A stretch of DNA of 11,989 nucleotides from Chloroflexota bacterium (GTDB lineage: Bacteria > Chloroflexota > Dehalococcoidia > Dehalococcoidales > UBA2162), in contig JACQOM010000027.1 in assembly GCA_016202525.1 (NCBI GenBank), positions 1 through 11,989 of the forward strand, given 5' to 3'. Under the pieces are notes generated by a model. It searched no databases. It was given only the letters and a program-made list of their open reading frames with translations, and was not told where the DNA came from. This document shows positions 1-7,159 of the stretch, piece after piece. Within the stretch, counting starts at the first letter, position 1. Every line of letters begins with the position of its first letter. A program made the position numbers and the translations under genes.

Positions 1-411
1 CTACTGGAGCAGGATGCCTGGCAGACCAGCGACACACTAGCCAAGTCACTTGGCGTAAGTCCGGCTACCGTCAGGCGGCGGCGGCAACAGCTACTCCACA
101 ACGGGGTACTGCGGGCTACGGCTGTTCACCTTGAGCCGGGCGACAGACAGATAAAGGCAATAATAGGTTTAAATGTATCCTATGAAAGTATCGATAATGT
201 TATGCGAACGCTGGCCGATGAACCGGAGACGATGTGGGTAGCCAGTACCACCGGGCGATTCGACGTTTTTGTCCTGGTTCAGTTTAACTCTACTGAAGAA
301 CTTTCCCAGTACTTACGCGGCAGGCTGACCCGGATAGAAGGGGTAAAAAACAGCGAAACGTTTGTCTGTCTCTATGTCGAGAAAGGCAAGCAATTAGTCA
401 GCGTATTCTGA
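1..411 (+). CDS. Lrp/AsnC-family transcriptional regulator (5' end cut by the window)
   Basis: The frame is open from base 1 to the TGA at 409-411, giving 136 visible residues; the true start lies outside the window. The first ~38 residues form a winged-helix/HTH segment: LAKSLGVSPATVRRRRQQLL has the LA-x2-LGVS-x2-TVRRR recognition-helix pattern of Lrp/AsnC proteins, followed by 'NGVLRA'. From about residue 50 to 130 there is a RAM/AsnC ligand-binding domain, with the 'STTGRFDVFVLV' core and a late 'RIEGVKNSET' segment. Such proteins bind DNA as oligomers and respond to amino acids or similar small molecules; the effector here is unknown. The missing part should be only the first helix or so. 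The gene converges on the crotonase gene with a single base between stop codons, so it is not in that operon. Confidence 0.82.
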   Translation, partial: LLEQDAWQTSDTLAKSLGVSPATVRRRRQQLLHNGVLRATAVHLEPGDRQIKAIIGLNVSYESIDNVMRTLADEPETMWVASTTGRFDVFVLVQFNSTEELSQYLRGRLTRIEGVKNSETFVCLYVEKGKQLVSVF

Positions 412-412
412 A

Positions 413-1360
413 CTACTTCTTTTCCTCCGGCGGTCGAGCGGTTCTCCCTGCGGTACGACCATCCGCATATTTTCCATCCCGCCAGGTAAGAGCCGCTTTA
501 AGGCCCTGCTCCTGTCTTATCTTATTGAATTCCGAGCTCAACCTCTGACTGGCCTCAGAAGCATGCACTAGGGCATCCATCTCAACGCCTGTGTTAATAC
601 AGGTCTTTAAGCCGGCGACTTCAAAGAAACGGTTAATCGCCCGCTTGTGCAGGGTAAGAAAATCCATCTCCATAAGGGCTACACTTCTGGCAGCCTCGTT
701 AGTCTCTTCCTCCAACTTCTCCCTGGGAACTACTTTATTAACATAGCCGACACGTAACGCTTCGGCCGCAGTCATGGTCTTACCGGTTAGAGCCAGCCAC
801 TTGGCCTGCCTCAAGCCCATGTTGATTGCCCAGAGGGCGCCGAAGCTATTAGGCAAATTGCCCTGGGACCTGGCCGCCGGATGACCGAAGACCGCATCCT
901 CAGAAGCTACGATTAAGTCGCAGTTGCCAGCCAGCTCGTTGGCTCCGGATAAGCAGTAGTTATGCACCTGAGCAATAGTAATCTTGCGGTAATCCCAGAG
1001 GCTGAGCCACTTGGTGGCCCGAAAGTAAAGATATCTCAGGTCTTCGGCGGTTCCCGAATGCCGCCGGGGACCTCTCCGGAAGAAAGACCAGCTAAATCCC
1101 CTGCCGTCAGGTCCCGCCGAGGCTTCCTCTGATGCCTCCAAAGGCGGCGGGTTCAAATCATAGCCGGAAGCAAAGCAGCGGCCGGCACCTCTGATAATCA
1201 CTACCTTTACCTCGTCATCATCTTCGGCTTCAGCCAGAGCCGCAAAAAGTTCGTCCAGTAATCCGGCGCTGAATGCATTCAACTTCTCCGGTCGGTTGAG
1301 AGTAATCCTGGCGACACCATCCAGATACCTGTTCTCATAGATAATATCACGATAAGCCAT
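413..1360 (-). CDS. Enoyl-CoA hydratase/isomerase (crotonase) family protein, substrate unknown
   Basis: This 315-residue protein has the crotonase fold signature. The N-terminus is 'VARITLNRPEKLNAFS' (16-31). The first oxyanion-hole loop is 'CFASGYDL' (62-69), and the second is 'YCLSGANELAGNCDLIVASE' (135-154). The downstream 'LTGKTMTAAEALRVGYVNKV' (191-210) is typical. Members act on acyl-CoA thioesters in the cytoplasm by hydration, isomerisation, hydrolysis or dehydration. Glu142, in the position of the first catalytic Glu of enoyl-CoA hydratase, is kept. The place of the second Glu ('GQPE' in the rat enzyme) reads 'GHPA', so simple hydratase chemistry is doubtful. Residues ~72-118 hold a charged, Gly/Ser/Arg-rich insertion longer than in a minimal 260-residue crotonase. 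The ATG is preceded by AGGAGG (1371-1376, minus strand) at a 10-base spacing, so the start is secure. No linked fatty-acid genes are visible. Confidence 0.93.
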   Translation of the reverse strand: MAYRDIIYENRYLDGVARITLNRPEKLNAFSAGLLDELFAALAEAEDDDEVKVVIIRGAGRCFASGYDLNPPPLEASEEASAGPDGRGFSWSFFRRGPRRHSGTAEDLRYLYFRATKWLSLWDYRKITIAQVHNYCLSGANELAGNCDLIVASEDAVFGHPAARSQGNLPNSFGALWAINMGLRQAKWLALTGKTMTAAEALRVGYVNKVVPREKLEEETNEAARSVALMEMDFLTLHKRAINRFFEVAGLKTCINTGVEMDALVHASEASQRLSSEFNKIRQEQGLKAALTWRDGKYADGRTAGRTARPPEEKK

Positions 1361-1439
1361 TTTACGTTTGCCTCCTTCAGATAATTATATCGTTGCCTAT
1401 GCCCGCTATCTTAGGAATGTGATGCCTTTATGAGAATCA

Positions 1440-1468
1440 ATTATACAACAATGACCCTGAAACGACAC
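1440..1468 (-). promoter_or_regulatory. Candidate sigma70 promoter for the crotonase gene
   Basis: On the minus strand a perfect -10 TATAAT lies at 1440-1445. At a 17-base spacing the -35 region (1463-1468, GTGTCG) matches the consensus poorly. The predicted transcript start near 1434 would leave a leader of about 75 bases. A second perfect TATAAT (minus strand, 1384-1389) sits too close to the ribosome-binding site to be a good alternative. The call rests on the -10 box alone. Confidence 0.3.
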
Positions 1469-1531
1469 GCACTCGGCGTTACATTACTATAAGCTAAGAA
1501 GTGCATCTTCATGACAAACTGAGGCTAGTTT

Positions 1532-1560
1532 TTTAAATATTCACCCCTTTGTGTTACAAT
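1532..1560 (+). promoter_or_regulatory. Candidate sigma70 promoter for the MoxR-DUF58-transglutaminase genes
   Basis: TTTAAA (1532-1537, 4 of 6 to TTGACA) and TACAAT (1555-1560, 5 of 6 to TATAAT) are separated by exactly 17 bases. Transcription would start near 1567 and leave a leader of about 55 bases before the MoxR start. This is the best-spaced pair in the divergent intergenic region and has the correct orientation. Confidence 0.45.
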
Positions 1561-1621
1561 TAAACATAGACCAAAAACAAGCGTACCACAAGAAAGGACC
1601 GGATAGTATCGGAGGGCGGCG

Positions 1622-2581
1622 ATGGAGAACTCAGTAAAAGCGGCACAAAAGATGACCGAGAAGATAATAGACAACATGGAGAAGGTCATTCTCGGCAAGA
1701 AGGAAGCAATCATCTTGGCCGTAATCGCCTTGACCAGCAAGGGGCATTTGCTTATCGAAGATGCTCCGGGTGTTGGTAAAACCATGCTCGCCCGCAGTCT
1801 GGCTAAGTCCATAGACTGTACATTCAAGCGAATCCAGTTCACTCCTGATATGTTGCCCGGCGATATTACCGGAGTTTCTGTCTACAATCAGAAAACAGCC
1901 GATTTCGAATTCCGCCCCGGTCCAATCATGGCACAAATCGTCCTGGCTGACGAAATCAACCGGGCTACACCCAAGGTTCAATCAGCCCTCCTGGAATGTA
2001 TGGAGGAGGGACAGGTTACCGTGGACGGCGTCACTCATCAAATACCTCCTCCCTTCCACATTTTAGCCACCCAAAATCCAATAGAATATGAAGGGACATT
2101 TCCCCTTCCAGAGACGCAACTGGACAGGTTTATGCTCCGGATATCCCTGGGCTATCCATCTCCAGCCGATGAAATAACCATTATGGAAAACCAACAGTAT
2201 GTTCATCCTATTGAACAACTTGGGCCGGTGGCTAACGCGGATGATGTTTTAATGCTTCAGGAAGCCGTGAAAGCTATTTACGTGGATGATTTAGTAAAGC
2301 AATATATCGTAGCATTAGTAGCCGCAACACGCCACAATCCGCTGATACACCTGGGAGCTTCGCCCCGGGGTGCTTTAGGTCTCTTCAGGACTGCCCAGGC
2401 CAATGCTCTAATTCAGGGACGCGACTTTGTTTTACCGGATGATGTTAAGCTTTTGGCTAAACCGGTCCTGGCTCATCGGATAATAGCCCACTCATCGGAT
2501 TCACAGGATAAGGATGGTAAAATCACAATCGATGAGCTACTGGAAACAGTACCCGTGCCCGGAGCACTTGCCAAGAGGTAA
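1622..2581 (+). CDS. MoxR-family AAA+ ATPase
   Basis: This 319-residue protein is of normal length for the family. Visible motifs are Walker A 'EDAPGVGKT' (46-54), Walker B 'IVLADEINR' (106-114), sensor 1 'ATQNP' (149-153), the arginine-finger region 'ETQLDRF' (164-170) and sensor 2 'GASPRG' (246-250 region). The C-terminal lid domain follows. MoxR ATPases are cytoplasmic, hexameric chaperone-like ATPases that act on VWA or DUF58 partner proteins to activate or assemble other complexes. The start is fixed by GGAGG (1611-1615) six bases before the ATG. The DUF58 gene follows after 59 bases and the membrane transglutaminase-like gene after that, which is the standard order of this conserved set. 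The substrate complex cannot be told from sequence. Confidence 0.97.
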   Translation: MENSVKAAQKMTEKIIDNMEKVILGKKEAIILAVIALTSKGHLLIEDAPGVGKTMLARSLAKSIDCTFKRIQFTPDMLPGDITGVSVYNQKTADFEFRPGPIMAQIVLADEINRATPKVQSALLECMEEGQVTVDGVTHQIPPPFHILATQNPIEYEGTFPLPETQLDRFMLRISLGYPSPADEITIMENQQYVHPIEQLGPVANADDVLMLQEAVKAIYVDDLVKQYIVALVAATRHNPLIHLGASPRGALGLFRTAQANALIQGRDFVLPDDVKLLAKPVLAHRIIAHSSDSQDKDGKITIDELLETVPVPGALAKR

Positions 2582-2640
2582 AACGAACCCGCTCCTGGCG
2601 ACTTTTCTCTATAAAATAAAAACCTACCGGAAATCAAACC

Positions 2641-3867
2641 ATGAAAATTCGGACTATTATTTTTATTCTGCTCCCTCTTCTCCTACTTCTGGCTCTAGCT
2701 GAGGGCCTGGTACTGGTATTGAGACTCTCTATCCTCCTGGCGCTGGTGCTTTTAATCAGCTATTTGTGGGTGCTGTTCGGGCTGCGCGGCATCAGGATTC
2801 AAACTAGCCAACCACCGGACTACTGCCAGGTTGGTGAACGCTTTGAAAAAGAGGTAACGTTATTCAACCAGAGCAAGTTACCCAAACTATTGCTTAAAGC
2901 GGCTGAGAATACCGATATACCAGGATATCACAACATGGCGGTATTGAATCTGCCCCCGGGAGGCTCTTACCACTGGCAGACTGATGTCCATTGCCGGCGC
3001 CGGGGCCAATACAGCATGGGCTCGGTTACCGTCACCACCACCGACCCATTCGGCCTTTTCTCCCGACAACGAGACTTGGGACAGCCATACCCTATCCTAA
3101 TCTACCCGGCAACGCTGCCACTACCCTTCTTCGAATCATCGCCTCTCAGCGTCCTGGGTTATAACTCCGGCTACCGGTCATTCAGTCAAATTAGTCCCAA
3201 TGCCTCCAGTGTACGCGAATACACCACTGGTGACAGTCTTAACCATATCCACTGGCGCAGTACCGCTCATGCAGGCAATCTAATGGTTAAAATGTTCGAT
3301 ACCGACCACTCTCATAGCGGGTCGAAAAGTGTCTGGGTTATCATCGATATGCAGCAGTCTCTTCAACTCGGTGAAGGTGATGAGACCACGGAAGAGTATG
3401 TTATAACCATTGCCGCTTCGCTCATAAAAAAATATATCGATAGCGGCATGCAGGTGGGACTGACGGCTTCAGGCGACCGACCTTACTTCTTCCCGCCCGA
3501 GAGGGGAGAGCAACACCTGCGGCGTCTGATGGAAACGCTAGCCCTGATGAAAGCAACGGGGCAAATACCGGTCGGCCAGCTGATTTCAAGCCAGATGGAG
3601 CACTTTAACAGCAATTCTATTGCCATTGTTATCACTCCCGCAGACAGTAAAGAGATGATAGCCTCTATCCGCCAGCTAAAGGGCCGGGACAACCTGGCGG
3701 TGTCTATCCTACTCGAACCAGCCAGCTTCGGCGGTCCCGCCAGCCAGCTCAACACCGCACACAACCTTAGCGCCAACGGCATCCAGGTCTATACCATCAG
3801 AAAAGGAGACGAAATAGCCAGAGCTCTGGACAACAGAGTCCCTTCCCTGCATACGAGATATATTTGA
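2641..3867 (+). CDS. DUF58-domain membrane protein, MoxR partner
   Basis: This 408-residue protein opens with two closely spaced hydrophobic helices (about 5-20 and 27-47), which anchor it in the membrane. A beta-rich region follows, with the typical 'RRRGQYSMGSVTVTTTDPFG' block (119-138). The DUF58 hallmark is at 191-220 ('VREYTTGDSLNHIHWRSTAH' onward, with the D-x2-N-x-IHW-x-STA pattern). Residues 231-390 look like a VWA-type alpha/beta domain ('VWVIIDMQQS', 'IAIVITP'). DUF58 proteins are regular partners of MoxR ATPases, and the upstream MoxR gene supports this role. The ribosome-binding site is weak (GGAAA at 2629-2633), so translation may depend partly on the upstream gene. Its stop overlaps the ribosome-binding site of the next gene. 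The biochemical activity of DUF58 proteins is not established. Confidence 0.94.
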   Translation: MKIRTIIFILLPLLLLLALAEGLVLVLRLSILLALVLLISYLWVLFGLRGIRIQTSQPPDYCQVGERFEKEVTLFNQSKLPKLLLKAAENTDIPGYHNMAVLNLPPGGSYHWQTDVHCRRRGQYSMGSVTVTTTDPFGLFSRQRDLGQPYPILIYPATLPLPFFESSPLSVLGYNSGYRSFSQISPNASSVREYTTGDSLNHIHWRSTAHAGNLMVKMFDTDHSHSGSKSVWVIIDMQQSLQLGEGDETTEEYVITIAASLIKKYIDSGMQVGLTASGDRPYFFPPERGEQHLRRLMETLALMKATGQIPVGQLISSQMEHFNSNSIAIVITPADSKEMIASIRQLKGRDNLAVSILLEPASFGGPASQLNTAHNLSANGIQVYTIRKGDEIARALDNRVPSLHTRYI

Positions 3868-3883
3868 GGTATAGTCAGATTTG
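3866..3883 (+). promoter_or_regulatory. Ribosome-binding site supporting a TTG start of the transglutaminase-like gene
   Basis: GAGGT (3866-3870) overlaps the DUF58 stop codon (TGA 3865-3867) and sits 10 bases before TTG at 3881. An in-frame TAG at 3872-3874 blocks any earlier start. No in-frame ATG occurs until well inside the first part of the protein (about residue 39), where it would remove the N-terminal cytoplasmic segment. TTG is therefore the best start. Confidence 0.6.
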
Positions 3884-6355
3884 CATAGAAATCGGAAAGA
3901 AAACAGACTCATAGTTTATTTGGCCGGAATAACCCGCAGATACCGGCTATTGCCACCGTGGCTCAGGTTCTGGCTGGGCAGCGGGCCGGAGTGGATGAGT
4001 GTCTTACTCGTTTTTCTGACTCTGGCTATCGCGGTACGTTCTGTCGAGCAAGCCCAATGGATAATACCGCAACCATCACTGACAATGGTCCTCGGCCTGG
4101 CTGTTTTGGCCGGCTGGCTACTGGTTAAGAGCCGTCTACCTGATGCCATAACATTTTCCATCATGATAGTCCTGGGAGTCGTCATTACGATGTGGCAAAC
4201 AGCCAGTCTCGTACCCCCACCACACACCGTACCGGGCTCCAATCACCTGTTATCCATTTTGAAGTCCTGGTGGCAGGCAATAAGTCTGACCAAACCCAGC
4301 GAGGGGACTATCCATTTCGCCGTATTTCTGGTCTTCCTCGACTGGATAGTGGGCCTTATTTCGACCTGGTTTATCTTACGGAAACAGAATGCATGGATGA
4401 CTGTTTTTCTCGGCGCTACCATTCTTCTGGTCAACCTCGCCAATCTGTCTGAACAGTACTATTATTTCTTCCTCATCTACTTCTTAGCATCGATGCTATC
4501 GATTGGACTGACAAACCTGTCCCGGGAATACAGCCAATTCCAGAAATATGGCTCCATCTATCCTAAACATGGCATGGTCTACTTTACCGCTTCAGTAATT
4601 ATTATCAGCCTACTGACCATTCCCGGTGCCTGGTTCACACCTGAAATCCAGGTTAAGCCGCTGGAAACCGTAACCGAAGGCGCAATACCCTGGGCAAAAA
4701 GTGCCGAAACTTACTGGCTAAATCTCTTCGCTGCCGTGCCCGGAAAATGGGATATTATCAGAGGCAGAGACCAGAAAAAACTAACTTTCAGCGATAATAT
4801 CAACTACAGTAACGAGATACAATTCATCATTACCGCCGAGCGTCCTTCCTACTGGCGCACCAGAAGGTATGATACTTACTACTCATGGGGATGGACGAGC
4901 AACACTGTGGCCAACCACCTACTCAAGCCGGAAACACCTATCACTGAAACCAGGGCATCGCCGAAACGTCAGGAGATGACCTATACCGTGGAAACAAAAC
5001 TAAAAACAGATGTCTTGTTGACTGCCGGCGAATTTGTATCTACCAACATTCCGGTTTTGCTGGAGACTGTGGCCGCTACACCCGGAGCCAGCCAATCTGC
5101 CTTTCCCGCAGACAACTCGCCTTCGACAAATGAAACCTTGCCTGCCGATTCGGGACAAGTTCTACCGCCGGTAAATACTCTGCCCGAACTAAATAATAAG
5201 ACTAAAGAGCCACTGGCAAGCGCATCACCAGACAGAGTCACCGATGGTGCCGTGTCAACGGAACAGAACAATAAAATAACCACAGATGGAAAAGGTGAAG
5301 TACATGGTAACGCCGGAGACATTGTTGCCATCATTGCGCCACAGCTACTCAAACCGAACCAGCGCTATATACTGACTACCAGCACCCTTAATGCTACGCC
5401 CGATGAACTATCTCAAGCCGGCGAGAACTATGCTCCACGGATTATCGATTACTATCTGCAATTACCAGACAGCCTCCCGGAGCGTGTCACACAATTCACT
5501 AAAGAACTTACCCAGGGAGCCAAAACGGCCTATGATAAAGCAATAATAATCAAACGCTTCCTTAACAGGTTTAAATATAATGAAGCGGTGAAACCTGCTC
5601 CGGCAGGGGCCGACCCTGTAGACTATTTTATCTTCAAGCAGCAAGAAGGCGACTGTGTCAACTTCGCCTCAACCATGGCCGTCATGCTCCGCTCGGTAGG
5701 CGTACCCACCCGTCTCAATACCGGTTATCTCCACGGCAAATTAGATAAGGATACCGGCACACTTATCGTAAGAGCCCGGGATTATCATGCCTGGCCGGAG
5801 GCCTACTTCCCCGGCTACGGTTGGGTAGAATTCGAAGCGACCACCAGGCTAGAAAACCGGATAAACGCCGACGAAGAAATAAACGCCGACCCTAGAATTT
5901 CTATTTTTGATTTTCGAGAAGAAGACGCTCCATCCGGCCCCTCAGGCGCTGCCTCGGGTGATAGCAGTTTCTCCAGACAGTTAGGGCAAAGCTCACCTTT
6001 CCCCATAATCAGTATCCAGATATTAGCGATACTGGCTGTAGTAATACTCCTTTATCGCTCGATACAGAGATTTACCGGAGCTGACAACGCCTTCAATGTC
6101 TATGCCAGAATGAGCTGGCTGGCTTCACTAGTCAAATCCGGACCCGACCCTCACGAGACACCCCTGGAATACCGCACCAGGTTGACAGCGGTTATTCCGG
6201 CACAGGCTCAAGCTATCGACGATATCGCCCAGGCTTACATACAGAGCCGGTTCAGCCCCAGAAAGACATTATTCCTGCTACAGGAAATAAAGCTGCAACA
6301 GTCCTGGCGTGATGTCTACCGTGCCCTGCTCAAGCGCCTGCTACATCTGGGCTGA
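3881..6355 (+). CDS. Multi-pass membrane transglutaminase-like protein (TgpA/DUF3488 type with C-terminal DUF4129-like region)
   Basis: An 824-residue protein starts at TTG 3881. Its N-terminal third is a bundle of about six or seven hydrophobic helices (roughly 38-53, 66-82, 88-108, 145-163, 171-188, 192-210, 232-250). A long external region follows, with a low-complexity Ser/Thr/Pro/Asn-rich linker at ~395-475. The transglutaminase core has 'GDCVNFASTMAVMLRSVGVPT' around Cys592, 'RDYHAWPEAYF' around His636 and 'GWVEFEATT' with Glu652, giving a probable Cys-His-Glu triad. One more helix (706-726) leads to a cytoplasmic tail with 'ETPLEYRTRL' (759-768), like DUF4129. The family acts on the outer face of the membrane as a protease- or transglutaminase-like enzyme; the substrate is unknown. 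It is the third gene of the MoxR-DUF58 set and starts 13 bases after the DUF58 stop. An 18-base unit is partly duplicated at 5861-5890. Confidence 0.93.
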   Translation: MHRNRKENRLIVYLAGITRRYRLLPPWLRFWLGSGPEWMSVLLVFLTLAIAVRSVEQAQWIIPQPSLTMVLGLAVLAGWLLVKSRLPDAITFSIMIVLGVVITMWQTASLVPPPHTVPGSNHLLSILKSWWQAISLTKPSEGTIHFAVFLVFLDWIVGLISTWFILRKQNAWMTVFLGATILLVNLANLSEQYYYFFLIYFLASMLSIGLTNLSREYSQFQKYGSIYPKHGMVYFTASVIIISLLTIPGAWFTPEIQVKPLETVTEGAIPWAKSAETYWLNLFAAVPGKWDIIRGRDQKKLTFSDNINYSNEIQFIITAERPSYWRTRRYDTYYSWGWTSNTVANHLLKPETPITETRASPKRQEMTYTVETKLKTDVLLTAGEFVSTNIPVLLETVAATPGASQSAFPADNSPSTNETLPADSGQVLPPVNTLPELNNKTKEPLASASPDRVTDGAVSTEQNNKITTDGKGEVHGNAGDIVAIIAPQLLKPNQRYILTTSTLNATPDELSQAGENYAPRIIDYYLQLPDSLPERVTQFTKELTQGAKTAYDKAIIIKRFLNRFKYNEAVKPAPAGADPVDYFIFKQQEGDCVNFASTMAVMLRSVGVPTRLNTGYLHGKLDKDTGTLIVRARDYHAWPEAYFPGYGWVEFEATTRLENRINADEEINADPRISIFDFREEDAPSGPSGAASGDSSFSRQLGQSSPFPIISIQILAILAVVILLYRSIQRFTGADNAFNVYARMSWLASLVKSGPDPHETPLEYRTRLTAVIPAQAQAIDDIAQAYIQSRFSPRKTLFLLQEIKLQQSWRDVYRALLKRLLHLG
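5861..5890 (+). repeat. Short tandem duplication inside the transglutaminase-like gene
   Basis: The 12-mer ATAAACGCCGAC occurs at 5861-5872 and again at 5879-5890 with GAAGAA between. This is one and two-thirds copies of an 18-base unit. It is in frame and gives INADEEINAD in the linker between the catalytic domain and the last membrane helix, which probably tolerates length change. Confidence 0.85.
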
Positions 6356-6384
6356 TAGCCATGTCCAACCCTAGACATAGTGGA

Positions 6385-6414
6385 TTGACACTGTGCATCA
6401 TTTTCCGCTAGAAT
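6385..6414 (+). promoter_or_regulatory. Near-consensus sigma70 promoter of the TrpF-like/MptG-like operon
   Basis: A perfect -35 TTGACA (6385-6390) is followed after 18 bases by TAGAAT (6409-6414, 5 of 6 to TATAAT). Transcription would begin near 6421, about 30 bases before the TTG start at 6452. It is the strongest promoter-like sequence in the window. It sits in the largest gap (96 bases) between the transglutaminase-like gene and the following six genes, and marks these as a separate transcription unit. No clear operator was recognised around it. Confidence 0.72.
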
Positions 6415-6440
6415 TCAGCCAGTTTCACACTCAATGGTTC

Positions 6441-6454
6441 AAGGAGTCGCTTTG
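6441..6454 (+). promoter_or_regulatory. Ribosome-binding site that favours a TTG start for the TrpF-like gene
   Basis: AAGGAG at 6441-6446 lies five bases before TTG at 6452. The in-frame ATG at 6434 has no purine-rich sequence before it and would place this AAGGAG inside the coding region. TTG 6452 also puts the first beta strand ('VKIKICGIT') at the usual distance from the N-terminus for TrpF. Confidence 0.65.
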
Positions 6455-7156
6455 TCCACTCGAAAAAACGTCAAGATAAAAATCTGTGGCATCACCACTG
6501 TTGAAGACGCTCGTCTCGCTGCCGAGGCCGGCGCCGACTACATCGGTGTCATTATCGAAATCGATTACTCGCCGCGCCGCCTGAGTGTGGAACAGGCACG
6601 CCCGATTTGCCAGCAGTCGACCCTACCGGTAGTCACCCTGGTCTTCAACTGGTCAGCGCAACAGATACAGAAAATGGTATCCACTTTGCATCCTCATGCG
6701 GTGCAACTCCTGGGACAAGAAACCCCATCCCTGGTCAAGAAGCTGAAGAGCCTGGTTTCCTGCGACCTGTGGAAATCCATCCATCTTCCACCACTTGGCC
6801 TGGGAGAAATCAATATCACTGAATACCAGGACAGGATAGATTCCCTGATTGATGCCGGTATCGATGCCATTGTTATCGATACTGTAGCCAGTTCCCCGCA
6901 GGGTAACCAGCGCTACGGCGGAACCGGACAGGTTAGCAACTGGGATATTGCCCGCAAGCTGGTTGAGACTACTTCCGTGCCGACTTTCCTCGCCGGTGGC
7001 ATCAATCCGCAGAATGTCCAGTCCGCCATCGAACTGGTCCACCCATACGGCATCGACCTGTGCAGCGGGGTAGAACACACTCCCGGACATAAAGACGCCG
7101 AGAAGCTACACAAGCTAATGCTGGCTATAAATAGAGTTGCTCCGGTAAAAAGATAA
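6452..7156 (+). CDS. trpF: Phosphoribosylanthranilate isomerase-like protein (TrpF family)
   Basis: From TTG 6452 the protein has 234 residues (240 if ATG 6434 is used). It is a TIM-barrel protein with the TrpF order of motifs: 'KICGIT' with the catalytic-type Cys12, 'SPRRLS' (40-45), 'HAVQLLGQE' (82-90), 'DAIVIDT' with the catalytic-type Asp143, 'YGGTG' (155-159), 'FLAGGINPQNV' (179-189) and 'SGVEHTPGHKD' (205-215). TrpF converts N-(5'-phosphoribosyl)anthranilate to its carboxyphenylamino-deoxyribulose phosphate by an Amadori rearrangement, in the cytoplasm. Both key residues are kept, so isomerase chemistry is likely. The usual VQLHG reads VQLLG. No other trp gene is nearby. Instead it leads an operon with an MptG homologue, and the next gene starts three bases after its stop. 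It may be the cell's ordinary tryptophan enzyme or a paralogue acting on another phosphoriboside. Confidence 0.88.
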   Translation: MSTRKNVKIKICGITTVEDARLAAEAGADYIGVIIEIDYSPRRLSVEQARPICQQSTLPVVTLVFNWSAQQIQKMVSTLHPHAVQLLGQETPSLVKKLKSLVSCDLWKSIHLPPLGLGEINITEYQDRIDSLIDAGIDAIVIDTVASSPQGNQRYGGTGQVSNWDIARKLVETTSVPTFLAGGINPQNVQSAIELVHPYGIDLCSGVEHTPGHKDAEKLHKLMLAINRVAPVKR

Positions 7157-7159
7157 CAT

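Noticed and set aside
1384..1389. Second perfect TATAAT on the minus strand before the crotonase gene
   Set aside because: Transcription would start at about 1377, on top of the ribosome-binding site, so it is unlikely to be the working promoter; the region is simply AT-rich.
1516..1534. AAACT-GAGGCT-AGTTT hairpin followed by Ts as a possible terminator
   Set aside because: The stem has only five mostly A/T pairs, it lies in a divergent region where no plus-strand transcript needs to end, and it overlaps the better-supported -35 element.
2514..2702. Plus-strand 62-codon open frame across the MoxR-DUF58 gap
   Set aside because: It overlaps both flanking genes in another frame, has no ribosome-binding site and no recognisable domain.
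6361..6378. ATGTC/GACAT inverted repeat after the transglutaminase-like gene as a terminator
   Set aside because: The stem is five pairs with an eight-base loop and no T-run follows, so it is too weak to call.
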